A stretch of 64,000 bases of DNA, taken from assembly GCA_947503785.1 (NCBI GenBank), contig CANNFB010000002.1, positions 298,294 through 362,293 on the forward strand, written 5' to 3'. The stretch comes from an uncultured Campylobacterales bacterium. Lineage in GTDB: Bacteria; Campylobacterota; Campylobacteria; Campylobacterales; Arcobacteraceae. The translations under genes and the position numbers were made by a program. Shown one piece after another: positions 17,337 through 26,308 of this stretch; position 1 is the stretch's first letter; every line of letters starts with the position of its first letter. The notes beneath the pieces were generated by a model. That model searched no databases. It saw only the letters and a list, made by a program, of their open reading frames with translations, and was not told the DNA's origin.

Positions 17337-17339
17337 TGT

Positions 17340-17438
17340 TTATTTCTCCTCTTTCTTATTATATATGTAAAATCCTACGCCTGATACTATTGCTACTGTT
17401 GCAATAAAAATTAACATTGCTATTTCAAGTAAGCCCAT
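17340..17438 (-). CDS. 32-aa single-pass membrane protein between rlmN and gltX
   Basis: A short reading frame with good signals: GAAGGA 6 nt before its ATG, a 14-nt overlap with the 3' end of rlmN, and an end 3 nt before the gltX start. The product begins MGLLEIAMLIFIATVAIVSG and ends in a charged tail, YNKKEEK. This is one transmembrane helix with a positive/charged cytosolic end. The tight packing on both sides supports translation. No known family was recognised; its function is unknown. Confidence 0.65.
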   Translation of the reverse strand: MGLLEIAMLIFIATVAIVSGVGFYIYNKKEEK

Positions 17439-18507
17439 TAGCATCCTTCTCTTTTAATTGTCCACAAGCAGCTGAGATATCAATACCTTTTGATTCTCTA
17501 ATCGTACAAATAAGACCTCTATCATTTAAATAGTCTTTAAAATTAACCATATCAGCAACTTCTGGTCGCTCATAAGTAGTTCCAGGATATGGATTAAAGA
17601 AAATTAAATTTACTTTTGCATTTATACCATTTAATAGTTTAATTAACTTAGCAGCAGCTTCTAAACTGTCATTTTTACCTTTTATTACAAGGTATTCAAA
17701 CATTACTTTTTTTCGTGTATCAACTGGAAACTTCTTAACTGCATCAATAATAGTTTGAATATTATAAGCTTTATTCATAGGAATTAATTCTGATCTTAAC
17801 TCATCATCAACAGCATGTAATGAAATTGCTAATTGAATTCCTAAGTCAAACTCTCCTAATTTTTCAATTTTAGAAGCAACTCCTGAAGTTGAAACAGTTT
17901 GTCTTCTTTTATTAATTGATAAACCCTCTTCTTCAGAAAACACATTTACAGCACGAGTAAAGTTTTTAAAGTTATCTAAAGGCTCACCCATTCCCATATA
18001 TACTATGTTTACAGATTTATTTGCTGGTATATCATTATCTCTTTTAATATTTACAATTTGTGCAATATATTCACCAACTGTAAGATTTCGTACAAAACCA
18101 CCTTTTGCAGTTAGACAAAAAGTACATCCGACTTTACATCCGACTTGTGAAGAAACACATACAGTGTATTTTTCACTACGAACAATTACGCCTTCTTCAT
18201 TTCTTTTCTTTTCTTTCATTAGTAAAAGTACTGCTTCAACAGTTAAATTATCTCTTAATTTAAAAAGATATTTAATACTTCCATCTGTACTTATTTCTTT
18301 TTTTAGAATACTCATCACATCAATAGGGTACTTTTCTTCTAAGTCTTCTTTTAATTCTTTTGGTATGTTTTTCATCTCATCGTATGAAGTTGCATACTGT
18401 TTATATAACCAGTTATATACTTGCTTTGCTCTAAATGATGGTTTTAAAGTTTCCTTTAATTCATCAAGTGAGAAGTCATATATTGAGGGTGTTCCTTCTT
18501 TTGCCAT
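17425..18507 (-). CDS. rlmN: 23S rRNA (adenine2503-C2)-methyltransferase RlmN
   Basis: Radical-SAM methyltransferase of 360 aa that makes m2A2503 in 23S rRNA (and m2A37 in some tRNAs). The CxxxCxxC cluster motif is CKVGCTFC, followed by LTAKGGFVRNLTVGE. GMGEPLDN and the C-terminal catalytic cysteine in ISAACGQL are present. The N-terminal helical domain (LDELKETLKPSFRAKQVYNWLY) is typical. The gene is translationally linked to the small membrane protein gene that follows. Confidence 0.96.
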   Translation of the reverse strand: MAKEGTPSIYDFSLDELKETLKPSFRAKQVYNWLYKQYATSYDEMKNIPKELKEDLEEKYPIDVMSILKKEISTDGSIKYLFKLRDNLTVEAVLLLMKEKKRNEEGVIVRSEKYTVCVSSQVGCKVGCTFCLTAKGGFVRNLTVGEYIAQIVNIKRDNDIPANKSVNIVYMGMGEPLDNFKNFTRAVNVFSEEEGLSINKRRQTVSTSGVASKIEKLGEFDLGIQLAISLHAVDDELRSELIPMNKAYNIQTIIDAVKKFPVDTRKKVMFEYLVIKGKNDSLEAAAKLIKLLNGINAKVNLIFFNPYPGTTYERPEVADMVNFKDYLNDRGLICTIRESKGIDISAACGQLKEKDANGLT

Positions 18508-18540
18508 TACTTTTCCATTTCTTTTATTTATTATTTCTAT

Positions 18541-19077
18541 TTATTTTATGATGTTTTTATCAAGTAAATATTCACTTAGTTTCTTCATTGCTTCTTTATG
18601 ATTTCTTATAAAATCTTTATGAGCGTTTTTATTAGTATAATTTGTTACTATAAATATTCCAACTGCGGGTATATTAAATTCACGTGCAACTTGTAAAACA
18701 GAGAAATACTCCATATTTTCAATACCAATATCATATTTGCTATATTGTTCAGCTATTTTTTCATCTGTTGATATATAATTTGATGAGTTAACAATTGTGT
18801 CATTTCTTACCATTTTATTATCAGATTCTAAAATTTTATCTAAAGGTGTATATGAACTATTTGTTAAAAAAGAAAGCTCAATATTAGCAGCTTTACTAGA
18901 TTCAATAATATCAAATATTTTATACTTACCATAAGAACCTGCACTTCCTATAAAAAGAAGAGAATCAGGTTTATTAACTAAACAAATTTTAGTTAGATTA
19001 ATAGCAGATTCTATTAATCCGACACCTATTTCTTGTGCGTAAGAAAAAGTTTCATTTCTTCCTGCGCATACAATCAT
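18541..19077 (-). CDS. nucleoside phosphorylase/nucleosidase-like protein
   Basis: A 178-aa protein of the purine nucleoside phosphorylase/MTA nucleosidase fold. LLFIGSAGSYG resembles the phosphate/ribose loop, and IGIENMEYFSVLQVAREF resembles the catalytic helix with the Glu-Met-Glu ribose-binding segment (here ENME). VGIFIVTNYTN replaces the usual SDxA segment, so the catalytic Asp may be a different residue. It is shorter than typical MTAN/PNP proteins (about 230 aa). It overlaps the SIMPL-domain gene by 4 nt. Possible roles are nucleoside salvage or futalosine-type hydrolysis; neither is proven. Confidence 0.75.
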   Translation of the reverse strand: MIVCAGRNETFSYAQEIGVGLIESAINLTKICLVNKPDSLLFIGSAGSYGKYKIFDIIESSKAANIELSFLTNSSYTPLDKILESDNKMVRNDTIVNSSNYISTDEKIAEQYSKYDIGIENMEYFSVLQVAREFNIPAVGIFIVTNYTNKNAHKDFIRNHKEAMKKLSEYLLDKNIIK

Positions 19078-19763
19078 TTACATTCCAAAATAAAATTTGG
19101 TTCAATTTTAATCTCTTGATTAGAGTTTACAGGGGCTACATTTGAAACTCTTTTTGAAGAAAAAGATTCCATCTGCGTAGCTCTAATAAAGTGATTATTT
19201 GATTTATTTATATTTATACTTTTAACTGTACAATCTTTAGATAAAACCATTCTCAAAGATTTTGAATATTTTTCAATCCACCTCATTGCATCAATTCGTA
19301 ATGTATCCAAACTATTATCATATAGTTTTGTACTTGTTATCCATGAAACATTTGATATTCTTAGCTTCACATTATTCTTATCTAGCTTTTTTTCAAGCTC
19401 AATTAAATCACTAATAAACTTATTTAAATTACTTGCATTTTTTGCTTTTATTGTGTATTTTAAATTTCCTACATAACCTAAAAATTTTTGAGTATTTTTA
19501 AAATAATGATATTTAGGACTTAATGTAAAATTACCTTGAGTTTTTTCAATCAATTTATTGCTTTTTATATAATCATTAAATTTTGCTATATTTTTATTTA
19601 TAAAATTTTCAGAATCATTTTCTATACTAATATTTATATGTGTAGTCAAAAGATCTGGTGTTACAAGCTTCGTAAACTTTTTATTAAAGCTTAGTTCATA
19701 AGAGAATAGTGACATTGGTAAAAGTAGGGCAAGCAAAAATGTAAATAAAATTCTAGTTTTCAT
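19074..19763 (-). CDS. secreted SIMPL-domain (DUF541) protein
   Basis: A 229-aa protein with an N-terminal signal peptide (MKTRILFTFLLALLLPMSLFS). The body resembles the SIMPL/DUF541 fold: repeated pattern of NISIENDSENFINKNIAKF, a YVGNLKYTIKAKNASNLNKF segment, and an LRIDAMRWIEKYSKSL helix. A C-terminal EIKIEPNFILECK strand closes the domain. Such proteins are periplasmic with poorly defined roles in envelope stress. It lies between hisF (1-nt gap) and the nucleosidase-like gene (4-nt overlap), so it is co-transcribed with them. Confidence 0.75.
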   Translation of the reverse strand: MKTRILFTFLLALLLPMSLFSYELSFNKKFTKLVTPDLLTTHINISIENDSENFINKNIAKFNDYIKSNKLIEKTQGNFTLSPKYHYFKNTQKFLGYVGNLKYTIKAKNASNLNKFISDLIELEKKLDKNNVKLRISNVSWITSTKLYDNSLDTLRIDAMRWIEKYSKSLRMVLSKDCTVKSININKSNNHFIRATQMESFSSKRVSNVAPVNSNQEIKIEPNFILECK

Positions 19764-19764
19764 A

Positions 19765-20526
19765 TTATATCCTTACAGGAATATTATTAGCTCTTAAATA
19801 TCTTTTTAAATCCATAATATCTATTTCTTTAAAGTGAAAAATAGATGCAGCTAATGCAGCACTAGCTCCATGATCAAAAGCTTCTTTCATGTGTTCCATG
19901 GTACCAGCTCCTCCACTTGCAATCACTGGAATATCAATCATTGATGATATTTGCTCTGTAATATTAAGCTCAAACCCTGTCTTTGCACCATCTGTATCCA
20001 TTGATGTAAGCAATATCTCACCAGCACCTCTATTGTATACTTCTTTTGCCCACTGTACAGCATCAAGTCCGGTATCTTCTCTACCACCTTTTACAAAAAC
20101 GTGATAAGAGCCATCTTGTACTTTTTTAACATCAATTGCAGTAACAATACACTGTGAACCGAATCTTTTTGCACTTTCATTTATTAAATCAGGATTAGTA
20201 ACAGCTGAGGAATTAATAGAAACTTTGTCACATCCAACATTTAATAACTTATAAATATCTTCAAGTTTTCTAATACCACCACCTACAGTAAGTGGAATAA
20301 AAACTTCTTTTGCAACTTCTTTTACAATATCAACAATTGTGCCTCTATTTTCATGACTTGCAGTAATATCTAAAAAAGTTATTTCGTCAGCACCTTCATT
20401 GTTGTATCTCTTTGCAACTTCTACAGGATCCCCTGCATCACGAAGTCCAACAAAGTTTATTCCTTTTACTACTCTTCCGTTATCAACATCTAAACAAGGT
20501 ATAATTCTTTTTGCAAAACTACTCAA
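19765..20526 (-). CDS. hisF: imidazole glycerol phosphate synthase subunit HisF
   Basis: Cyclase subunit of IGP synthase, 253 aa, histidine pathway. The (beta/alpha)8 barrel is clear: [16 protein letters not shown] with catalytic Asp11, [12 protein letters not shown] phosphate loop, TAIDVKKV with the second catalytic Asp near residue 130, and [16 protein letters not shown]. The start is TTG at 20526, directly before the conserved [10 protein letters not shown] segment. HisH is not in the window. It is divergent from rsmA. Confidence 0.95.
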   Translation of the reverse strand: MSSFAKRIIPCLDVDNGRVVKGINFVGLRDAGDPVEVAKRYNNEGADEITFLDITASHENRGTIVDIVKEVAKEVFIPLTVGGGIRKLEDIYKLLNVGCDKVSINSSAVTNPDLINESAKRFGSQCIVTAIDVKKVQDGSYHVFVKGGREDTGLDAVQWAKEVYNRGAGEILLTSMDTDGAKTGFELNITEQISSMIDIPVIASGGAGTMEHMKEAFDHGASAALAASIFHFKEIDIMDLKRYLRANNIPVRI

Positions 20527-20583
20527 ATAAATTCCTTAATTATTATTAGATATTATCTTATCTAAATGTAAGTTAAAAACAGT

Positions 20584-20589
20584 TATACT
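20584..20589 (+). promoter_or_regulatory. -10 box (TATACT) very close to the rsmA start
   Basis: GTTATACTCC lies only 10 nt before the rsmA ATG. If used, transcription would start about 4 nt before the ATG, giving a leaderless or near-leaderless mRNA. This would agree with the absence of a Shine-Dalgarno sequence at rsmA. Confidence 0.45.
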
Positions 20590-20599
20590 CCTTCCAATT

Positions 20600-21394
20600 A
20601 TGGAAAATATAAAAGCAAAAAAACGATACGGTCAAAATTTTTTAAAAGATACTACGGTTTTGGATAAGATCATCCAATCGATGCCCAACAATAATAACTA
20701 CCTGGTGGAAATTGGGCCTGGATTAGGTGATTTGACTAAAAATCTAGTCAAGTACAAAGAGATGACTGCTTATGAAGTAGATACTGATTTAATCAGTATT
20801 TTAGAGTCAAAATTTGCAATAGAAATAGAAGAGAATAGGCTAAAACTGATCCACACTGATGTTTTAGAAGCTTGGGATAAACAAGAAACTCTACATGATG
20901 GTAAATACGACTTAATCGCAAACTTACCATACTATATTGCAACGAATATTATATTAAGAGCATTTGAAGACGACAACTGTGAAAGTATCATAGTAATGAT
21001 TCAAAAAGAAGTAGCTTTAAAATTCTCGGCAAAACCGAAGGATAAAGAATTCTCATCTTTAGGAGTAATTGCTGATTTAGTTTCAATTGAATCACGAATA
21101 TTATTTGATGTTCCTCCTGAATCATTTGATCCACGACCAAAAGTTATGTCTTCAATACTTTATATTAGAAAAGATATGAATAAATCTATAGATAAAGATT
21201 TTAATAAATTTCTTAAGGCATGTTTTGTGCAGCCAAGAAAGAAATTATCAAAAAACCTTTCTTCTATTATAAGTAAAGATTTAGTATCTAAGTATTATGA
21301 AGAATTAGATCTTAATGATAATATAAGACCTCATGAAGTTAGTTCATCTTTGTATAGCCAATTGTATACAAAGGTAAAAGATGGAAGAAATTAA
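20600..21394 (+). CDS. rsmA: 16S rRNA dimethyladenosine transferase RsmA (KsgA)
   Basis: Dimethylates A1518/A1519 in helix 45 of 16S rRNA. The 264-aa protein shows the N-terminal KKRYGQNFLKD, SAM motif I VEIGPGLGDLT (residues 36-46), and the catalytic NLPYYIAT (108-115). The C-terminal FVQPRKKLSKNL is also typical. The start ATG lacks a ribosome-binding site and sits next to a -10 box. The 3' end overlaps the RNase J gene by 14 nt, pairing two RNA-processing genes. Confidence 0.95.
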   Translation: MENIKAKKRYGQNFLKDTTVLDKIIQSMPNNNNYLVEIGPGLGDLTKNLVKYKEMTAYEVDTDLISILESKFAIEIEENRLKLIHTDVLEAWDKQETLHDGKYDLIANLPYYIATNIILRAFEDDNCESIIVMIQKEVALKFSAKPKDKEFSSLGVIADLVSIESRILFDVPPESFDPRPKVMSSILYIRKDMNKSIDKDFNKFLKACFVQPRKKLSKNLSSIISKDLVSKYYEELDLNDNIRPHEVSSSLYSQLYTKVKDGRN

Positions 21395-23360
21395 AAACGA
21401 AGAAATAAAACAAGAAGAAACTACTGTTAACACAGAAGCTGTTGCAAAGCCTGCTGAAAAAATTCAAGCAGAAGAAACGCAAAATAAGACACAAGAAGTA
21501 AAACAAGCAACTTCTGAAAAAGTACAAAGACCTAATCCTAATCAAAATAGGAAACCAAACCCTAATAAAAAACCAAAAGCAAAAGTACCTACTCAAATGA
21601 CAGGTGAGGGTTGGATGAATGATTTAAAAAAAGGTCATTTAGTTAATGAAAAAATCCAAAAAGATAGATTAAATCCACACTATAAATTAAACTTAAATAC
21701 ATCTGCAAAAATGAGAATTACTCCATTAGGTGGATTAGGTGAAATTGGTGGAAATATGATGATTATTGAGACTGAAAAGTCTGCAATTATTGTTGATGTT
21801 GGTATGAACTTCCCTGATGAAACTATGCATGGTGTTGATATATTAATTCCTGACTTTACTTACTTAAGAGAAATCAAGCATAAAATTGAAGCAATTATTA
21901 TTACTCATGGACATGAAGATCATATTGGTGCAATGCCTTATTTATTTAAAGAAATGCAATTCCCAGTATATGGAACTTCTTTACCATTAGAAATGATTGG
22001 TTCAAAGTTTGATGAACATAAAATGAGAGAATATAGAAAATTCTTTAGATGTATTGAAAAAAGAAAACCAATAAAAATTGGTGAATTTGAAGTAGAGTGG
22101 ATGCATGTTACTCACTCAATTATAGATTCATCTGCAATTGCAGTAACAACTGAAGCTGGTACAATGATTCACACAGGTGACTTCAAAATTGACCATACTC
22201 CAATTGATGGATACCCTACAGATTTACATAGACTTGCATATTATGGAGAGAAAGGTGTTTTATTATTAACATCAGATTCAACAAATTCACATTCTCCAGG
22301 ATTTACAAAAACTGAAAAAACTGTGGGACCTACATTTGATAAAATTTTTGCTACTGCAAAAGGTAGAGTTATTATGTCTACATTCTCATCAAATATTCAC
22401 AGAGTTTATCAAGCAATTGATAGAGGAATTAATGCAGGTAGAAAAGTTTGTGTTATTGGTAGATCAATGGAAAAAAACTTAGATTTAGCAATGGGTCTTG
22501 GATATGTTAAATTTCCAAAAGATTGTTTTATTGACGCACATGAAGTTAATAAATATAAAGATGAAGAAGTTCTAATTGTAACAACTGGTTCTCAAGGTGA
22601 ACCAATGTCAGCACTTTTTAGAATGGCTATTCATGAGCATAGACATATTAAAATCAAGCCATCAGATCAAATTGTATTATCTTCAAAAGCAATTCCTGGA
22701 AATGAAGCAAGTGTATCTGGAGTTATGAATCACCTGTTAAAAGCAGGAGCAAAAGTAGCGTATAAAGATTATCCAGATATTCATGTATCAGGACACGCAG
22801 CTCAAGAAGAGCAAAAACTAATGTTAAGATTAGTTAAACCTAAATTTTTTATGCCAGTTCACGGTGAATATAATCATGCATTAAAACATGGTCAAACTGG
22901 TATGGATTGTGGAGTATTAGAGCGAAACTTATATATCATGAATGCTGGTGAACAAATTGAAGTAACTCCAAAATACATGAAAAAAGTAAAAACTGTTAAA
23001 TCAGGAAAAGTATATATTGATAATCAATTAAATCATAAAATTTCAGATGATATTGTTATGGATAGACAAACAATGGCAAATGAAGGTGTTGTAATGATTG
23101 TTGCTCAAATTAATCAAGACGATAGAACATTAGCACAAAAACCAAAAGTTACATCATTTGGTTTAGTTCCTGATAAACAAGATAAATTCTTTGCAAAAGA
23201 AATTGAAGATTTACTTGCAACATTCTTAGCAAATGTAAAACCAGGTATTTTCCAAAACTCTAGAATGCTAGAAGATGAATTAAGAAAAGTTGTTAGAAAA
23301 CACTGTATTAGAAAATATAAAAAATACCCAATGATTGTACCTACTATATTTGTACAATAA
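21381..23360 (+). CDS. rnj: ribonuclease J
   Basis: Metallo-beta-lactamase/beta-CASP RNase of 659 aa with 5'-3' exonuclease and endonuclease activity in mRNA decay and rRNA maturation. Catalytic motif HGHEDHIGAMP is at 176-186. MIHTGDFKID, the beta-CASP region (VIMSTFSSNIHRVYQA; TGSQGEPMSAL) and FMPVHGEYNHA follow. The first ~105 residues are a low-complexity Glu/Lys/Gln/Pro-rich extension, as in H. pylori RNase J, where the extended N-terminus is characteristic. It overlaps rsmA. Confidence 0.95.
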   Translation: MEEIKNEEIKQEETTVNTEAVAKPAEKIQAEETQNKTQEVKQATSEKVQRPNPNQNRKPNPNKKPKAKVPTQMTGEGWMNDLKKGHLVNEKIQKDRLNPHYKLNLNTSAKMRITPLGGLGEIGGNMMIIETEKSAIIVDVGMNFPDETMHGVDILIPDFTYLREIKHKIEAIIITHGHEDHIGAMPYLFKEMQFPVYGTSLPLEMIGSKFDEHKMREYRKFFRCIEKRKPIKIGEFEVEWMHVTHSIIDSSAIAVTTEAGTMIHTGDFKIDHTPIDGYPTDLHRLAYYGEKGVLLLTSDSTNSHSPGFTKTEKTVGPTFDKIFATAKGRVIMSTFSSNIHRVYQAIDRGINAGRKVCVIGRSMEKNLDLAMGLGYVKFPKDCFIDAHEVNKYKDEEVLIVTTGSQGEPMSALFRMAIHEHRHIKIKPSDQIVLSSKAIPGNEASVSGVMNHLLKAGAKVAYKDYPDIHVSGHAAQEEQKLMLRLVKPKFFMPVHGEYNHALKHGQTGMDCGVLERNLYIMNAGEQIEVTPKYMKKVKTVKSGKVYIDNQLNHKISDDIVMDRQTMANEGVVMIVAQINQDDRTLAQKPKVTSFGLVPDKQDKFFAKEIEDLLATFLANVKPGIFQNSRMLEDELRKVVRKHCIRKYKKYPMIVPTIFVQ

Positions 23361-23369
23361 GGAGTTATA

Positions 23370-24332
23370 ATGGATTTTAAAAAAATAGTTAAAGATCTTC
23401 TGTTAACAGAAGCTAAGGAATTAGAAAAAGCAGCGCAGAAGATATCTTTTGATATAGAAAAAGCTATTGATTTAATTATGAATTCAAAAGGTAAACTTAT
23501 TATTACAGGTGTTGGTAAATCAGGACTTGTAGGAACAAAAATTGCAGCAACACTTGCAAGTACAGGAACAAGTTCATTTTTCCTTCATCCTACAGAAGCT
23601 ATGCATGGTGATTTAGGAATGATTGGAAAAGATGATATTGTTCTTGGTATTTCATACTCAGGGGAGAGCGAAGAATTAGTTCAAATTCTTCCTCATCTTA
23701 AAAGATTCAATATTCCATTAATTGCAATGGCTAGAAATGAAAATTCAACATTAGCAAAATATTCAGATGTATTTATTAATATAAATGTTGAAAAAGAGGG
23801 TTGTCCTTTAGATGTTGCCCCAATGTCATCAACAACTCTTACAATGGCAATGGGTGATGCTTTAGCTGTTTGCTTAATGAAAAAAAGAGACTTTCAAAAA
23901 GTAGATTTTGCATCATTTCATCCTGGGGGGAGTTTAGGTAAACAACTATTTATTAAAGTAGATGATTTACTAAGACGTGAAAATCTTCCTACCGTTTCAC
24001 GTGAAACAAAACTTAAAGATGCAATTTTACAAATGAGTGAAGGTAGACTTGGAAGTGTAATCATTACTGATGATGATAATAAAGTTGTTGGATTATTAAG
24101 TGATGGAGATTTAAGAAGAGCTTTAATGAAAGATGATTTTACAATTGATTGTAAAGTAGAAGCATTAGCTTCAAAGAATCCTAAAATGTTAAAGAATAAA
24201 GATTTATTAGCAAGTGATGCCTTGCAAGTAATTGAAGACTATAAAATACAATTATTGATTGTAACAGATGAAGAAGATAGACTAATTGGTGTTCTTCACA
24301 TACATGATTTGATAGAAGCTGGTATAAAATAA
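23370..24332 (+). CDS. kdsD: arabinose-5-phosphate isomerase KdsD/KpsF
   Basis: Converts ribulose-5-P to arabinose-5-P, the first step of Kdo synthesis for lipopolysaccharide. An N-terminal SIS domain (ITGVGKSGLVGTKIAATLASTG near 47-68; GISYSGESEEL) is followed by two CBS domains (from about residue 200: RLGSVIITDDDNKVVGLLSDGDLRRAL; IQLLIVTDEEDRLIGVLHI). The 320-aa length is normal. A GGAG ribosome-binding site precedes the ATG, and the stop overlaps rluB by one base. A perfect parS-like palindrome lies inside the gene at 23994-24007, in the linker between the domains. Confidence 0.94.
   Translation: MDFKKIVKDLLLTEAKELEKAAQKISFDIEKAIDLIMNSKGKLIITGVGKSGLVGTKIAATLASTGTSSFFLHPTEAMHGDLGMIGKDDIVLGISYSGESEELVQILPHLKRFNIPLIAMARNENSTLAKYSDVFININVEKEGCPLDVAPMSSTTLTMAMGDALAVCLMKKRDFQKVDFASFHPGGSLGKQLFIKVDDLLRRENLPTVSRETKLKDAILQMSEGRLGSVIITDDDNKVVGLLSDGDLRRALMKDDFTIDCKVEALASKNPKMLKNKDLLASDALQVIEDYKIQLLIVTDEEDRLIGVLHIHDLIEAGIK
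23994..24007. other. parS-like ParB-binding palindrome within kdsD
   Basis: GTTTCACGTGAAAC is a perfect 14-bp palindrome identical to the core of the common bacterial parS variant TGTTTCACGTGAAACA; here it is flanked by C on the left and A on the right. It encodes VSRET in the linker between the SIS and CBS domains. It uses CGT for Arg in a gene that mostly uses AGA, which may reflect constraint on the DNA. No other copy was seen in the window. ParB binding is inferred from sequence only. Confidence 0.55.
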
Positions 24333-25138
24333 TGAAAAAAGACGTAGAAGAGTTTGAAGAGACAAGATTAAATAAATTCTTATCTCACAATAGTAAATAC
24401 TCAAGAAGAGAAGCTGATAGATTAATAGAAGAGGGTAAAGTAAAAGTTAATGGTAAAGTAGTTGATAATTTAGCAACTAAAGTAACTATTAATGATGAAG
24501 TACATATCAATAAAACTTTAATCAAAGAAGATAAAAATAAAATGCCTACGGTTATTATTTATAATAAACCAAAAGGTGAAATAGTATCTAAAAAGGACCC
24601 ACAAGGTCGAAAAACAATTTATGATTCACTAGATAAAAGGTATCAACACTTTATGTCTGTAGGACGTTTAGACTATGCGAGTGAAGGTTTATTACTATTA
24701 TCTGATTCTGTTAAAATAGTAGATGCTTTAATGCACTCAAACTTAGAAAGAATCTATAAGATAAAAGTAAATGGTTCAATTGGACCAAAAGTAGAATCTG
24801 CAATGATGCAAGGTTTAGAACTTGAAGATGCTACCGATGGTGCGTTTAAAACTAATAAAATTAAATCAATGACATTTGCACCTTTTATAGGTTATAGTAT
24901 TCAGTCTAATAATGAAAACTTTTCTAAAATTAAAGTATCAATTGTTGAAGGTAAAAATAGAGAATTAAGAAGATTCTTTGCTCACTTTGGACTTGATATT
25001 TTAGATTTAAAAAGATATGAATTTGGTGGAATTTCACTAAATAATTTACCAACAGGTAAAAGTAGATTTCTTTCAAAAGAGGAATACAAAAACTTAAGAA
25101 GCTTTTTAAATGAAAGTGAAGATGACAGATCTTTCTAA
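24332..25138 (+). CDS. rluB: 23S rRNA pseudouridine synthase, RluB/RsuA family
   Basis: A 268-aa RNA pseudouridine synthase. The N-terminal S4 RNA-binding domain (RLNKFLSHNSKYSRREADRLIEEG, split here as residues 12-35) precedes the catalytic domain with GRLDYASEGLLLLS, where D114 is the catalytic aspartate. EGKNRELRRFFAHFG is the family's C-terminal motif. RluB (U2605 of 23S rRNA) is the most likely specificity; RsuA or RluE-type targets are possible. It overlaps kdsD by one base and rarA at its 3' end. Confidence 0.85.
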   Translation: MKKDVEEFEETRLNKFLSHNSKYSRREADRLIEEGKVKVNGKVVDNLATKVTINDEVHINKTLIKEDKNKMPTVIIYNKPKGEIVSKKDPQGRKTIYDSLDKRYQHFMSVGRLDYASEGLLLLSDSVKIVDALMHSNLERIYKIKVNGSIGPKVESAMMQGLELEDATDGAFKTNKIKSMTFAPFIGYSIQSNNENFSKIKVSIVEGKNRELRRFFAHFGLDILDLKRYEFGGISLNNLPTGKSRFLSKEEYKNLRSFLNESEDDRSF

Positions 25139-26306
25139 CAAACTTAGACCAACAAACTTAGAAAATTTTGTTGGTCAATCTCATATAATCTCAAAAGATA
25201 AAGCCCTTTATAAACTAATCAAAAAAAGAGATATTCCCCATTTGTTTTTTTATGGAAAACCAGGAACTGGAAAAACTACCTTAGCTAAAATTATAGCTCG
25301 TGAAATAGATACAGATTATTACTATTTTAATGCCACAAGTATTAAAGTTGAAGATTTACGTAAAGTATTTGATAGATATAAAAATGCTTTAATTAAACCT
25401 TTAATCTTTATAGATGAAGTACATAGACTTTCAAAAAATCAACAAGAAGTTTTACTACCTATAATGGAAAATTATGATGCAACAATTATTGGTGCTAGTA
25501 CTGAAAATCCATTTTTTACTTTAACAAATGCAATTCGTTCTAGATCTTTTCTTTATGAGTTTAAAGCTTTTACAAAAGAAGAAATGCAAAAAATTCTATC
25601 AATTGCTTTAAATGATATTGATGTAAATATAAGTAAAGATGCTAAAGAACACTTAATACATTCAAGTTCAGGTGATGCTAGAGCTATGCTTACACTATTA
25701 AACTTTGCATATAAAGTATCAAAAGATATTGATATTACTTTAGTAAAAGAGCTAAGAGAAAATGTAATAGGAGATGGAGTGTCATCTTCTGATACTCATT
25801 ATGATTTAGCAAGTGCAATGATAAAATCTATGAGAGGTTCAAATGTTGATGCAGCTTTATATTATATGAGTAGATTAATAAATGCAGGAGAGAGTGTAGA
25901 TTTTATTACGAGACGACTTGTTATTTTCGCAAGTGAAGATATTGGTAATGCAAATCCACATGCTTTTAATTTAAGTGTGAATACAATGACAGCTTGTAAT
26001 AAAATAGGTTATCCAGAATCAAGAATCATCTTAGCACAATGCATAATCTATCTAACTTCATCGCCAAAATCTAATAGTGCTTATAAGGCTATCAATAAAG
26101 CTCTACAAGACATAAAAGAAGGTATGCTACTCAATATACCAAAACATTTAGATTCGCAGCATATAGGCTATCTATATCCACATGATTTTGGTGGATATGT
26201 TGAACAAGAGTATTTAGAAAAAGATTTAAAGTTTTATGAAAGTAAAAATATTGGATATGAAAAAACTTTAAATGAATGGCTTAAGAAAATCAAACACGAG
26301 GACTAA
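25122..26306 (+). CDS. rarA: replication-associated recombination AAA+ ATPase RarA (MgsA)
   Basis: AAA+ ATPase acting at stalled replication forks, related to clamp loaders and RuvB. From the ATG at 25122 the protein reads MTDLSNKLRPTNLENFVGQ, the family's usual beginning. A start four codons earlier (25110) is possible but adds unusual residues. Walker A is FYGKPGTGKTTLAKI, Walker B is PLIFIDEVHRLSKNQQ, sensor 1 is IIGASTENPFFTLTNAIRSR, and the C-terminal tetramerisation domain has FASEDIGNANPHAF and HDFGGYVEQEYL. It overlaps rluB by 17 nt. Confidence 0.93.
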   Translation: MTDLSNKLRPTNLENFVGQSHIISKDKALYKLIKKRDIPHLFFYGKPGTGKTTLAKIIAREIDTDYYYFNATSIKVEDLRKVFDRYKNALIKPLIFIDEVHRLSKNQQEVLLPIMENYDATIIGASTENPFFTLTNAIRSRSFLYEFKAFTKEEMQKILSIALNDIDVNISKDAKEHLIHSSSGDARAMLTLLNFAYKVSKDIDITLVKELRENVIGDGVSSSDTHYDLASAMIKSMRGSNVDAALYYMSRLINAGESVDFITRRLVIFASEDIGNANPHAFNLSVNTMTACNKIGYPESRIILAQCIIYLTSSPKSNSAYKAINKALQDIKEGMLLNIPKHLDSQHIGYLYPHDFGGYVEQEYLEKDLKFYESKNIGYEKTLNEWLKKIKHED

Positions 26307-26308
26307 CA

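Noticed and set aside
23925..23930. Run of six G in kdsD as a phase-variable tract
   Set aside because: It encodes the conserved PGGSLG segment and is too short for the long G tracts that switch genes in Campylobacterota.
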